DNA of 64,000 nucleotides from Paraburkholderia sp. (GTDB lineage Bacteria; Pseudomonadota; Gammaproteobacteria; Burkholderiales; Burkholderiaceae): NCBI GenBank assembly GCA_004322045.1, contig SCRN01000023.1, positions 1 to 64,000 of the forward strand, read 5' to 3'. Shown piece by piece: positions 10,286 to 18,338 of this stretch (position 1 is its first letter; each line of letters starts with the position of its first letter). The notes under the pieces were generated by a model. It saw only the letters and a program-made list of their open reading frames with translations, ran no database searches and was not told where the DNA came from. The position numbers and the translations under genes were made by a program.

Positions 10286-10603
10286 ATGCCGGACGTTTCG
10301 CCGCCTCTGCTCGCCCGGTTCGAATATCGCATGGCGCCTCGCGCATTCGTCCGTGCTCGTCTGCAATGGGACGACGCCTATCAGCCTTCTCGACCCATGA
10401 CTATTCCTCTCGCCGAAATACACCTGCTCAATGCACTGCGCCATACGGAACATCTGCGCCGCTCGCTCTCGCCCGCTGCGCCGGAGCGGTGGCAACACTA
10501 TGTCGAGTCCTTGCGTGGCGTCTCGCTCGCGAACTGGAGCGCGACGACAGACCTTCAAATGAGGTTTGCCTTGCTACGTACGGTCATCAATGAGATTCGA
10601 TAG
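10286..10603 (+). CDS. Small ORF upstream of the secretin gene, unknown function
   Basis: A frame that is open from the sigma-factor stop to 10603, overlapping the secretin start. Codon use in its second half is clearly coding-like, and the protein there is helical and charged (PLAEIHLLNALRHTEHLRRS). Possible starts are 10286, 10328 or 10397 (MTIPLAEIH); none has a good ribosome site. Two other frames are also open here but read as arginine-rich noise. Hrp clusters often carry small accessory genes (hrpF/G/T/V types) around hrcC, but I see no recognisable family. Confidence 0.5.
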   Translation: MPDVSPPLLARFEYRMAPRAFVRARLQWDDAYQPSRPMTIPLAEIHLLNALRHTEHLRRSLSPAAPERWQHYVESLRGVSLANWSATTDLQMRFALLRTVINEIR

Positions 10604-12134
10604 CAGGATGTCGTTTCGCATGCACTTATATCGCCTCGTGCTCGCGGGCCTTTGCGCATTCGCCCCCGGCGTCGGCGCAAGCGCGAGCCCGCCTGCCGGC
10701 GCCGCCGGCAACGCCACGCTGGCCGCTCCCTATGCGCTCGACGCCTCCAATCTCACCGTGCAAGACGTGCTGCGTCGATTCGCAACTGATCACGGCCTAG
10801 CGCTACGCGTCGACCCGAGCAAGCCGCCGGGTTGGCAGTTGGGCAAGCTCGACGGCTGGGTGCGGGCCGAGACAGGCCGAACCTTCCTCGAACATCTCGC
10901 CCATGCGCACCCCTTCGCATGGTTCGTTGCGAACCGCACGCTGCATGTAAGCTCCGCCCACGATTCTGCGGTGGAGCGCATCGCGTTGGCAGGCATGCGC
11001 GCCGACAGCGCGCGCGGCGCACTCGAAGCAGTCGGAATTTACGATGCGCGCTTCGGATGGGGCGAGTTGGATGGACAAGATGCCGTGCTCGTGGGCGGCC
11101 CGCGCGCGTATCGGGCGCTTGTGCGGCGCATCGTGGCCAGCCACGCTCAGCCTCAAAGCGCCGGGGCCGCACCGGAGGCCATGATTTTTCCGCTGCGTTA
11201 TGCGCAAGCCGCGGATAAGCCGCCGTCGTCCTCCTCGCCGGCAGTTCGTCCCGGCGTCGCAACGCTGCTGCGGGAATTGCTAGCCCCAAGCTCGGCAATC
11301 GCACCGCCGGCTTTCTCGTTGCCAGCCCAGCCGGATATGCCTCCGCCGTTGCCAAGCGTAGCCCCATCGCTCGCGCAATGGATCGGACTGCCCGGGGGGG
11401 CCGCTCCCTTGCTCGGGACGCCACGCGCCCGTGGCGTGATCGCCTCGCCCGCGTCCGCACCCACGCCCGTGAGCATCGTCGCGGACGAGGGCACGAACGC
11501 CGTGATGGTATGGGGCGAGCGCAGCTTGCGCACCGATCTCCAACGGCTCATCGATGCGCTCGACCGCCCCTCGCCGCTCGTCTCGATGGAGGTGCTCGTC
11601 ATCGAAGCGGACGCCACGACGCTGCTCGCGCTGCGGGCGGCCGGCGAAGGCGGCGAGATGGGCCTAGCGGCGAATCGGCCCTCGAATCCTGCCTCGTTCG
11701 AGACGCAGCTCGCGCAGGCGGTCGCCGATCAGCGTGTGCGCCTGCTCAACCATCAAATCCTCGTTGCCCGGATGAATGCCCATGCCACGCTCACGATCGG
11801 CGCCGAGTCGTCCCACCGCGGCGCCACGGACGATAAAGCCGAAACGCTACCCGTCAACGGCCGCGACGGCGGTCGGGGCGATCGCCTCGATCTCACTGCC
11901 CGCACCGTCCCCGCGGCGGCAGCCGGCACAAACGCGATCGCCGTCGACGTAGACTTGCTGATGGCCCAGCCCACTGGCCTGCCGGGCCAAACTTGGGCCA
12001 ATACGAGCAGCGTCAAATTCGACGCCGCCGTCACGCTCGAAAGCGGCGCACCGCCACGCCTGATTGCGAGTTACCCCGTTGCGACCGCACGTGCCGAGCA
12101 GCGCGCCATCTTCATCAGCGCCAAAGCACTTTGA
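10590..12134 (+). CDS. sctC: T3SS outer-membrane secretin, compact (SctC/HrcC)
   Basis: A 514-aa secretin-like protein with a Sec signal (basic start, hydrophobic core, cleavage near GASAS). The N0-type domain follows (YALDASNLTVQDVLRRFATDHG; LGKLDGWVRAETGRTFLEHLA), then an N1-type ring domain (VERIALAGMRADSARGALEAV), a Pro/Ser-rich insertion, and a second ring domain (VSIVADEGTNAVMVWG...LQRLIDALDRPSPLVSMEVLVIE). The remaining C-terminal part, about 170 residues, lacks the usual signature strands of the pore and gate. Secretins form the outer-membrane channel of the T3SS. Start choice: ATG 10590; 10608 or 10620 are possible. It is shorter than most HrcC proteins and divergent at its C-terminus, but it is uninterrupted. 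Confidence 0.82.
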   Translation: MRFDSRMSFRMHLYRLVLAGLCAFAPGVGASASPPAGAAGNATLAAPYALDASNLTVQDVLRRFATDHGLALRVDPSKPPGWQLGKLDGWVRAETGRTFLEHLAHAHPFAWFVANRTLHVSSAHDSAVERIALAGMRADSARGALEAVGIYDARFGWGELDGQDAVLVGGPRAYRALVRRIVASHAQPQSAGAAPEAMIFPLRYAQAADKPPSSSSPAVRPGVATLLRELLAPSSAIAPPAFSLPAQPDMPPPLPSVAPSLAQWIGLPGGAAPLLGTPRARGVIASPASAPTPVSIVADEGTNAVMVWGERSLRTDLQRLIDALDRPSPLVSMEVLVIEADATTLLALRAAGEGGEMGLAANRPSNPASFETQLAQAVADQRVRLLNHQILVARMNAHATLTIGAESSHRGATDDKAETLPVNGRDGGRGDRLDLTARTVPAAAAGTNAIAVDVDLLMAQPTGLPGQTWANTSSVKFDAAVTLESGAPPRLIASYPVATARAEQRAIFISAKAL

Positions 12135-12155
12135 AACAGGTGAGCGCAATCGGTC

Positions 12156-12596
12156 ATGCTTGAACTGCGTATCTTCTCGGGCTTGCGTCGCGGCGCCGCG
12201 CTTGCGCTCGTCGCGGGCCTAATCGCAGCGGTTGCGGCAAGTCTCGATGGGGGAACTGCATCTCGTCTCAGCATGCGCGAACCCGCGGCTCACGCGTCGG
12301 GCGCGCTCGTCGGAAAGTCCGCGGACGATGCGATCCGCCTCACGCAAGGGACAACACCGGCACTGGCGCCGGCCTCAGGCGTCCGCGTGCTGACCGCGGC
12401 CGTTTACCCCAACGAGGCGAGGGAACGCCCGCCTTTCTCGATCCGAAGTGCAAGCGGCGGCCCGTATGGATTCATCGTGACCGACGACGGTCAGGTCTTG
12501 ATGCCCGGCAGCCGATGGCGCGCGTTCACGCTCGTGCGCATCGAGCCGGGGCGCGCGGTTTTCACAGGGCCCTATGCGGCGGAGCTGACATGGTGA
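12156..12596 (+). CDS. Bitopic periplasmic protein of the T3SS operon (unknown family)
   Basis: A 146-aa protein with an N-terminal membrane segment (ALALVAGLIAAVAASL) and a periplasmic part of about 110 residues. Its last 40 residues (GFIVTDDGQVLMPGSRWRAF, then VRIEPGRAVF) form a beta-strand pattern reminiscent of the HR domain of GspC or PilP, proteins that link inner-membrane machinery to secretins. It lies between sctC and sctR, 21 bases after the secretin. No full-length SctD is present, so a minimal secretin linker is an attractive but unproven role. I do not recognise a named family. Confidence 0.6.
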   Translation: MLELRIFSGLRRGAALALVAGLIAAVAASLDGGTASRLSMREPAAHASGALVGKSADDAIRLTQGTTPALAPASGVRVLTAAVYPNEARERPPFSIRSASGGPYGFIVTDDGQVLMPGSRWRAFTLVRIEPGRAVFTGPYAAELTW

Positions 12597-12642
12597 TAGC
12601 GCAACGGTCCCATCTCCCCGATGAAAACGGTTCGTCGAAGCC

Positions 12643-13296
12643 ATGATGCTCGATCAACACCCACTCGCCCTGATCGCACTGCTCGGCCTGCTCTCCTTGT
12701 TGCCGCTCATCGCCATCGCCACCACCTCCTATCTGAAGATGTCGGTCGTGCTCGTATTGGTGCGCAACGCGCTCGGCGTCCAGCAAGCGCCCACGACGCT
12801 GGCGCTCAATGCCATCGCGCTCGTCGCCACCTTGTTCGTCATGTCGCCGACGCTATCGGCATGCATGACAAAGGCAAAGGCGATCCCCTTCGCGCCGGCA
12901 TCGGGCGCATCGCAAATCGAAGCGGCGCTCGCCGTTGTCGAGCCGCTCAAGCAATTCGTGCTGCGCAACGGCAGCGAACGCGAGCGCGAACGCTTTCTAG
13001 AACTCGCTCAAAAGAGTTGGCCCGATGCCACGCGCGAGTCGGCACGAACCGACGATTGGAGCATTGCCGTGCCCGCGTTCGTCGTCTCGGAACTGCAGGC
13101 TGCATTCGAAATCGGCCTGCTATTGTTCATCCCCTTCATCGCCGTCGACATTCTCGTGTCGAATGTGCTGCTCGCGATGGGTATGCAAATGGTGCCGCCC
13201 ATGATCGTCGCTTTGCCGATCAAGCTGTTGTTGTTCGTGCTCGCCGACGGATGGGGAAAACTACTGCACGCCCTCGTTCTCTCCTATCACGGATAA
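12643..13296 (+). CDS. sctR: T3SS export gate protein SctR
   Basis: A 217-aa polytopic inner-membrane protein of the SctR/FliP family, the pentameric core of the export-gate helical assembly. Conserved blocks are visible: LPLIAIATTSYLKMSVVLVL and VRNALGVQQAPTTLALNAIA in the N-terminal half, then VVSELQAAFEIGLLLFIPF and VSNVLLAMGMQMVPPMIVAL in the C-terminal half, followed by LPIKLLLFVLADGW. The length matches the family (about 215). It is followed by sctS after four bases; R-S-T-U is the usual order. An alternative start is the second Met codon. Confidence 0.97.
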   Translation: MMLDQHPLALIALLGLLSLLPLIAIATTSYLKMSVVLVLVRNALGVQQAPTTLALNAIALVATLFVMSPTLSACMTKAKAIPFAPASGASQIEAALAVVEPLKQFVLRNGSERERERFLELAQKSWPDATRESARTDDWSIAVPAFVVSELQAAFEIGLLLFIPFIAVDILVSNVLLAMGMQMVPPMIVALPIKLLLFVLADGWGKLLHALVLSYHG

Positions 13297-13300
13297 CGCC

Positions 13301-13564
13301 ATGCCGGAGTCGCTAGCCTTGTTGCAGCATGCGCTGCTTTTCGCATTCAAGGTGTCGGTTGCGCTCGCGCTCGCCGCATCCTGTGCCGGGATCGCCATTT
13401 CGCTCGTCTTGTCGGCATTTCAGATACAAGACCAAGCACTGCCGTTCGCGGTCAAACTGGTCGTCGTCGGTATCGCAGTCGCGGTCACCGGGCACGGGGC
13501 GGGCGTGGAACTCGTTCGCATGGTCGAGCGAGCGTTCGAACTGGCGAGCGTCTCCCGCGCTTGA
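13301..13564 (+). CDS. sctS: T3SS export gate protein SctS
   Basis: An 87-aa protein of the SctS/FliQ family with two long hydrophobic helices (LLFAFKVSVALALAASCAGI and LPFAVKLVVVGIAVAV) joined by LVLSAFQIQDQAL, which matches the conserved SAxQIQ(D/E)Q(T/S)L motif. Four copies surround the SctR5-SctT1 core in the inner membrane. The length is normal. It sits between sctR and sctT with short spacings, in one transcription unit. Confidence 0.96.
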   Translation: MPESLALLQHALLFAFKVSVALALAASCAGIAISLVLSAFQIQDQALPFAVKLVVVGIAVAVTGHGAGVELVRMVERAFELASVSRA

Positions 13565-13573
13565 TGTTTCGAC

Positions 13574-14383
13574 GTGACCGGCGCCCTCGAATCCGCCCTC
13601 CCCTTCGTGGCCGCGATGGCGTTATGCGCCCTGCGCTGGATGCCGGCGATGGTGCTCGTGCCCGTCTTCGCCGGACATGCACTAGGCGGTATGGCACGCA
13701 CCGTGATTGCGCTCGCGCTTGCCTTGCCGATTACGCCCGGCGTGGCGGCCGCGCTCGCTAGCGCGCCTATGTCCGCGGTCGACTGGATCGCGGTCGCGGG
13801 CAAGGAGACCGCACTCGGGATCGTAATCGCGTGCCTCGTCGCCGTGCCGTTCTGGGCCATCGAGGCCGCCGGCACCTATTTCGACTACCAGCGTGGCGGC
13901 AATCCGCAGGCGATCGACCCTGCTGCGTCGATCGACGCCTCCGTGCTCGGCGCGATGCTGCAACAGGCCCTCGTCGTCCTTCTGATCCATACCGGCGGCC
14001 TATCCGGCCTCTTCGACATCGTTTGGACGAGTTATGCCGTTTGGCCGGCGCTAACGCCGCTGCCGCCGCTCGGTCCCCAAGCATGGGGGCCCGTATGCGA
14101 CCTTCTCGTGTCGATGATGCGATTCGCCCTCACGCTCGCCGCGCCCTATTTGCTGGCGCTCGGCGCGATCGAAGCCAGCTTCGCGCTCTTGTCTCGCGTC
14201 AACGCAAAATTTCCTGCTTACGCGGCTGCGCTGCCATTCAAAAGCGTGGCCTTGTTGCTTCTGATCGCATTGACGATACCCGGCCTGCTGAACGCAGCAG
14301 CCGATACTGCCGCCGAACACTTCGCCGACGTTCAACAGCGGATGCGCAATGCGGCGCCGGATCGTATGTCCGTCCGACCATGA
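13574..14383 (+). CDS. sctT: T3SS export gate protein SctT
   Basis: A 269-aa polytopic protein of the SctT/FliR family, the single-copy subunit that completes the gate with SctR and SctS. Family blocks: ALALPITPGV near the second helix, the FDYQRGGNPQAIDPAASIDA cytoplasmic loop (which corresponds to the family's GEFIDNQRG-like segment), and APYLLALGAIEASFALLSRV. The start is GTG at 13574, nine bases after the sctS stop. It overlaps nothing important downstream; sctU begins 52 bases later. Confidence 0.95.
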   Translation: MTGALESALPFVAAMALCALRWMPAMVLVPVFAGHALGGMARTVIALALALPITPGVAAALASAPMSAVDWIAVAGKETALGIVIACLVAVPFWAIEAAGTYFDYQRGGNPQAIDPAASIDASVLGAMLQQALVVLLIHTGGLSGLFDIVWTSYAVWPALTPLPPLGPQAWGPVCDLLVSMMRFALTLAAPYLLALGAIEASFALLSRVNAKFPAYAAALPFKSVALLLLIALTIPGLLNAAADTAAEHFADVQQRMRNAAPDRMSVRP

Positions 14384-14435
14384 TGGGCGTTGGACAAGCA
14401 AGCGGCGCGCGGACAAGCTTCAACCCAGTGGATCG

Positions 14436-15533
14436 ATGAACGACAAATCGCTGCCGCCGACAGACAAGCGTCTGCGCGATGCACGCGCCGAGGGCAACGC
14501 CGCACGCAGCGATGTGCTTGCCGGACTCGCCGTGGCCATATTGACAGCCGAGGTAGCTTTCGCATCGATCGACGCGAACCTGGCGCGCTGGCTTCGTCTT
14601 CAAGATGCTGTATTCGCGCAGTTCAGAGCACCGGATCGCACGCACGCTTGGCTCGACTTATGCGGACAGGCTATTCGCCTCGTGGCCGTCGCTATCCTGC
14701 CCGTGGTTGCGGCGGCTGTCGTCGGCTCGATCGCCGCCGCCTGGGTCACCGGCGGATTGTCGCTCGCGCCGAAAGCGGTGGGTCCCTCGATGAAGCGGCT
14801 CAATGCCGCGAAACGTTTGAAAGGGCTTTTCGGCGCAAGCAACCTCGTTTCCGTCGCACTTGCGCTGACGAGCGCGGGGCTACTCGCCACGGCCGCCTAT
14901 TGGCAACTGCGCGAGCGTTTCCCGATCATCGCCTCGATGATTGCTTGGCAAGCGCTTCAATTCGATCTGCAAGCAGGCATCACCGTGTTGCATGGTTTCG
15001 TACGCACGCTCCTTGCCGCTTTGCTCGTGCCAACCGCGCTAGCCGCTATCGTCTCGAAACGGCGGCATCGCCAGGGGCTTCGCATGTCACATCGCGAACT
15101 GAAAGACGAGCTCAAGCAAGCAAACGGCAACCCCTTGATTCGGTCCCATCAACGCGCACAGTCCCACGAGGCCGCTGCTGGCGTATCAACGCGCGCTCGC
15201 AGCGGCAAACGCGCGCTCGTCACCAACCCCGAGCATATCGCGGTCATGCTCGACTACGCGGCAGATCCGTTGCAAGCGCCGATCGTCATCGGCAAAGCGC
15301 TTGACGATGTCGCACGCTCGCTCACAAATAGCGCTTTGCTCGAGCGCATCCCGGTTTTTCGATGTCGGCGGCTCGCGCGCTATCTGTTCCAACACGGCGA
15401 ACTGCAAGCGGCAATCCCACCCGATTGCTATCGCGCCGTCGCCATCGTCTATCGAATCGTCGACGAGGTTGAACAACTGGAAGATCGCTCCAACGTTCCG
15501 ATCGAGATCGATGATGTCGTCTTCGATCCGTAG
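14436..15533 (+). CDS. sctU: T3SS switch protein SctU with an atypical NPEH cleavage motif
   Basis: A 365-aa protein of the SctU/FlhB family: four N-terminal membrane helices (about 30-210) and a cytoplasmic domain that switches substrate specificity after autocleavage between Asn and Pro of an NPTH motif. The conserved linker RMSHRELKDELKQANGNPLI is present. The motif itself reads TNPEH (Asn about 264; codons 15225-15236), so Thr is replaced by Glu while the scissile Asn-Pro and the His are kept. The start is the ATG at 14436 (MNDKSLPPTDKRLRDAR, typical); the longer open frame is not family-like. It is the last gene of the rightward operon and converges with sctV. Confidence 0.95.
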   Translation: MNDKSLPPTDKRLRDARAEGNAARSDVLAGLAVAILTAEVAFASIDANLARWLRLQDAVFAQFRAPDRTHAWLDLCGQAIRLVAVAILPVVAAAVVGSIAAAWVTGGLSLAPKAVGPSMKRLNAAKRLKGLFGASNLVSVALALTSAGLLATAAYWQLRERFPIIASMIAWQALQFDLQAGITVLHGFVRTLLAALLVPTALAAIVSKRRHRQGLRMSHRELKDELKQANGNPLIRSHQRAQSHEAAAGVSTRARSGKRALVTNPEHIAVMLDYAADPLQAPIVIGKALDDVARSLTNSALLERIPVFRCRRLARYLFQHGELQAAIPPDCYRAVAIVYRIVDEVEQLEDRSNVPIEIDDVVFDP

Positions 15534-15688
15534 AAGCGCGCACCGGCACAGGCTGCGGCGCCGGCCTCTACATCGGTACGTCCCCCCGGGATCCGACTCC
15601 GCATCCCATCCGCCTCCACGTCCACGTCGACATCGACATCGGCACTACGGATCGAATCAGCATCCTCAGCCGCATCGATCACGGTATC

Positions 15689-17845
15689 TCACTCGGCGGC
15701 CGGGGTCTGCTCGTCGAGACAAACAGTGGCCAACACCTGCACCCGTTGCATCGGCCCGACCTCGGCATAGGACAGCACGTGCGTATCGAAGAGGTCCTCG
15801 GCGAGCAATTGCCGCAACGGCCGACGCAACACCTGCGTCGTCAACAGAACGGGACCGATCCGCCTATCCACACACGCGCAGTTGAGCGCGCGGATACGTT
15901 CGACGAGCGCCAGCGTCGTGTCGTGGTCAACGATGAGCATGGCGCCGCGCGGCGTCTCCTGCAGCGCCGCCCCGAGCTTCTCTTCCAACGCTGGCGCGAG
16001 CAACAAAGCGTGCAGAACCGCACCTTGAGCGAACTCTTGGCATATCTGAGGGCCAAGCGCCGCGCGCACATGCTCGGCCAGCGCCTGCGTTTCTTTCTCC
16101 CGCGGCGCCCATATGACGAGCGTTTCGGCAATCTCGCGCACGTTGCGCAGCGACACGCGCTCGACGACGAGCAGCTTCATGACTTCAGCGAATCGCGGCA
16201 GCGTCAACGCTTGCGACAGCTCCTTCGCCGTAGCCGGCATTTCCCGCTGCAGCCAATTGAATACGAGCTGCGCCTCGTGAATACCGACGAACTGAGCGGC
16301 ATGCCGGTGCAATAGCCGGCGCAACAGCCGCGCGAAGTACTCGGTCGGTCCCAACCGCAGCCCGTCCCCGGCAGCCGATTCCGGCAACCGGCAAGGTTCG
16401 AGCCATACGGCCCCGTCGATGAGCGGAAACGACTGTGACACGCCGTGCTCGCGTGCTAGCGCTTCCATTTCGTCGGTCACGGGCACGCACACTCGATCCC
16501 AATGAAGACGTCCCGTGGCGAGCACGACTTCGTGAATGGCGATTTCGTAGTCGCACTCGGCTATCGGGGCGAGCGCGTCGATCTCGATGACCGGAACCGT
16601 CACGCCGTAGCGCAAGACGAGTTCGTTGCGGACGCGGCGGGCTGCCCGCGTGAGCGCCGCTACGCGCTCGGCGTCGGCATCCGTTTCCCGATGGGCAAGC
16701 GACACGACGAGCGGACGCATCGGCACGATTTGGCGCACGTCGGCATCGTCGGGCACGACGCCGGGCACGGGCGCCGCGCCCAACGCCTCGGATCGGGCCT
16801 GCGCACGCGCGTCGCGGCGCAGCCGCAACAGGGCCGCCGCGAGCATCGCGCCGCCAAGCAGCAGAAAGACAGGCCAGGGCATGCCGGGCGCCGCCGCGAA
16901 CATCGCCATCACCCCGGCAGCCACGAACCAAGCGGCCGGCGCACCACCCAATTGGTCGGCGATCTGCCGGCCCACCGTTGCGCCCGCCCCGCCACTCTCG
17001 CCGCTGCGCGTGATCAACAAGGCCGCCGCAATCGCGATCAGAAGCGCGGGAATCTGCGCGATGAGCGCATTGCCGATCGTGAGAATCGAATAACGCGTCA
17101 CGGCCTGCTCGAACGAGAGCCCGTGCTGCACGACGCCAAGCGCGATCCCCGCCGTTAGATTGATCGAGACGATGACGAGCCCGGCGATGGCATCGCCTTT
17201 GACGAATCGCATCGCCCCATCCATCGCGCCATTCATCCGGCTTTCTCGCGCGAGCTCCAACCGCAATTGTTGCGCCGTCTCGGGGCGGACGAAGCCCGCT
17301 CGTAGATCGGCGTCGATCGCCATCTGCCGCCCGGGAATCGCATCGAGCGCGAACCGCGCCGCGACCTCGGCCACGCGTTCCGCGCCTTTGGTCACGACCA
17401 GAAACTGCACGATCGCGATGATCGAAAACACGATGACGCCGACCGCCAAATTGTCACCCGCGACGTAACGGCCAAACGTGTCCACGATCTCGCCTGCGTC
17501 GGCGTGCAGCAGGATCGAGCGACTGGCGCCGACCTCGATGCCGAGCCGAAAGAGCGTGGTCAGCAGCAGCACGATGGGAAAACTCGAAAAGGAAACGGCG
17601 CTCGGCAGATACAGCGCCAACGCCACCAGCAATACGGCCGCACCGATATTCACGCCGATCAACGCATCGATGACCACGACCGGCACCGGCAGCATCATCA
17701 TCGCAACCACGAGCGCGACCAACAGCGCGGCAGCAATGTCGCCGCGCGAGCCCAACCATGTCAGGCACCGCGTCAATTGCGCTTTTTCGATCACATGCAA
17801 GCGCAGAATCGACAGCAAACGGAGCAACGGCGAAGCAGCGGTCAT
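15689..17845 (-). CDS. sctV: T3SS export gate protein SctV
   Basis: A 718-aa SctV/FlhA-family protein that forms the nonameric cytoplasmic ring and major inner-membrane gate component, and couples export to the proton motive force. The N-terminal half has about eight membrane segments and the family signature (ARFALDAIPGRQMAIDADLR; typical systems have LDAMPGKQMAIDAD). The C-terminal cytoplasmic domain (about 360-718) is complete, including RLLHRHAAQFVGIHEAQLVF and FAEVMKLLVVERVSLRNVRE. The start is ATG 17845, overlapping an upstream stop by ATGA. An hrp-box-like promoter ends 28 bases upstream. Unlike most clusters, sctN and sctQ do not follow it; the next gene downstream is the convergent sctU. 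Confidence 0.96.
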   Translation of the reverse strand: MTAASPLLRLLSILRLHVIEKAQLTRCLTWLGSRGDIAAALLVALVVAMMMLPVPVVVIDALIGVNIGAAVLLVALALYLPSAVSFSSFPIVLLLTTLFRLGIEVGASRSILLHADAGEIVDTFGRYVAGDNLAVGVIVFSIIAIVQFLVVTKGAERVAEVAARFALDAIPGRQMAIDADLRAGFVRPETAQQLRLELARESRMNGAMDGAMRFVKGDAIAGLVIVSINLTAGIALGVVQHGLSFEQAVTRYSILTIGNALIAQIPALLIAIAAALLITRSGESGGAGATVGRQIADQLGGAPAAWFVAAGVMAMFAAAPGMPWPVFLLLGGAMLAAALLRLRRDARAQARSEALGAAPVPGVVPDDADVRQIVPMRPLVVSLAHRETDADAERVAALTRAARRVRNELVLRYGVTVPVIEIDALAPIAECDYEIAIHEVVLATGRLHWDRVCVPVTDEMEALAREHGVSQSFPLIDGAVWLEPCRLPESAAGDGLRLGPTEYFARLLRRLLHRHAAQFVGIHEAQLVFNWLQREMPATAKELSQALTLPRFAEVMKLLVVERVSLRNVREIAETLVIWAPREKETQALAEHVRAALGPQICQEFAQGAVLHALLLAPALEEKLGAALQETPRGAMLIVDHDTTLALVERIRALNCACVDRRIGPVLLTTQVLRRPLRQLLAEDLFDTHVLSYAEVGPMQRVQVLATVCLDEQTPAAE

Positions 17846-18338
17846 CGTGGTGCGTACAGGGTAGGAGCCGTTTCAGTAACGCCCGGCATGGCAACGGTTC
17901 CCATGCGAACGCAGCAAAAGACGATGCGGCGCAGCGCCGGCAATACGAATGGACTGACCTGACCACGCTGTCGCCGATGCCTTGCTCGAAGGTTGCAACG
18001 ACGCCGTGCTCGTCCGCTGCCGCACGCAGCGCGTCGGGCAACAATCCCAGCAGCACTTGCACTTGCACTTGCACCGCGGGCGCAGCCGTTTTCCAATAGA
18101 CGCCCCGTGCTTGCCAGGCAGACAATCGATCGATACGGAGCACCGTCGTTGCCAGCGAGTGCGGGATCGAGCCTGCGGGAACTCGCGTTGCTTTGGCCAT
18201 CTCGTCCAACTTTTCTGCCAAGCGCGCGCGACACCGATCGCTTTCTTCGTCAGCACCGTTCGGTGGCGCCGTCGCAGCGATCTGGGTGGGATCCATCGGC
18301 AAGGTCATCGCCGGCTCGCGAATCGACGGTATACGCAT
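17842..18338 (-). CDS. Unrecognised ORF between HPt gene and sctV, frame uncertain
   Basis: From an ATG at 18338 (alternatives 18308, 18296) the minus strand encodes a coherent helical protein for about 125 residues (DRCRARLAEKLDEMAKATR, RLSAWQARGVYWKTAAPAVQ). This frame then runs on into sctV as far as 17454 without a stop. A second frame takes over cleanly near 17950 and ends at 17842, where its TGA overlaps the sctV ATG. A frameshift, or two overlapping genes, would explain this. A hexamer repeat (about 18053-18075) encodes VQVQVQV. The position is where gatekeepers (SctW) often lie, but length and sequence do not fit SctW. Function unknown. Confidence 0.4.
17873..17901 (-). promoter_or_regulatory. 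hrp-box-like ECF promoter ahead of sctV
   Basis: On the minus strand: GGAACC, a 16-nt spacer, then TTACTGA, ending 28 bases before the sctV start codon. It matches the element before the pilin operon in the whole -35 block and in six of seven -10 bases, with the 15/16-nt spacing allowed for hrp boxes. It lies inside the ambiguous upstream ORF, so sctV can be transcribed on its own. Confidence 0.68.

Noticed and set aside
15449-15682. Small minus-strand frame with an Asp-Val repeat between sctU and sctV
   Set aside because: The repeat comes from CCACGTCCACGTCGACATCG-like DNA between convergent genes; the frame overlaps the sctU end and has no start signal. The 155-base gap is treated as non-coding.
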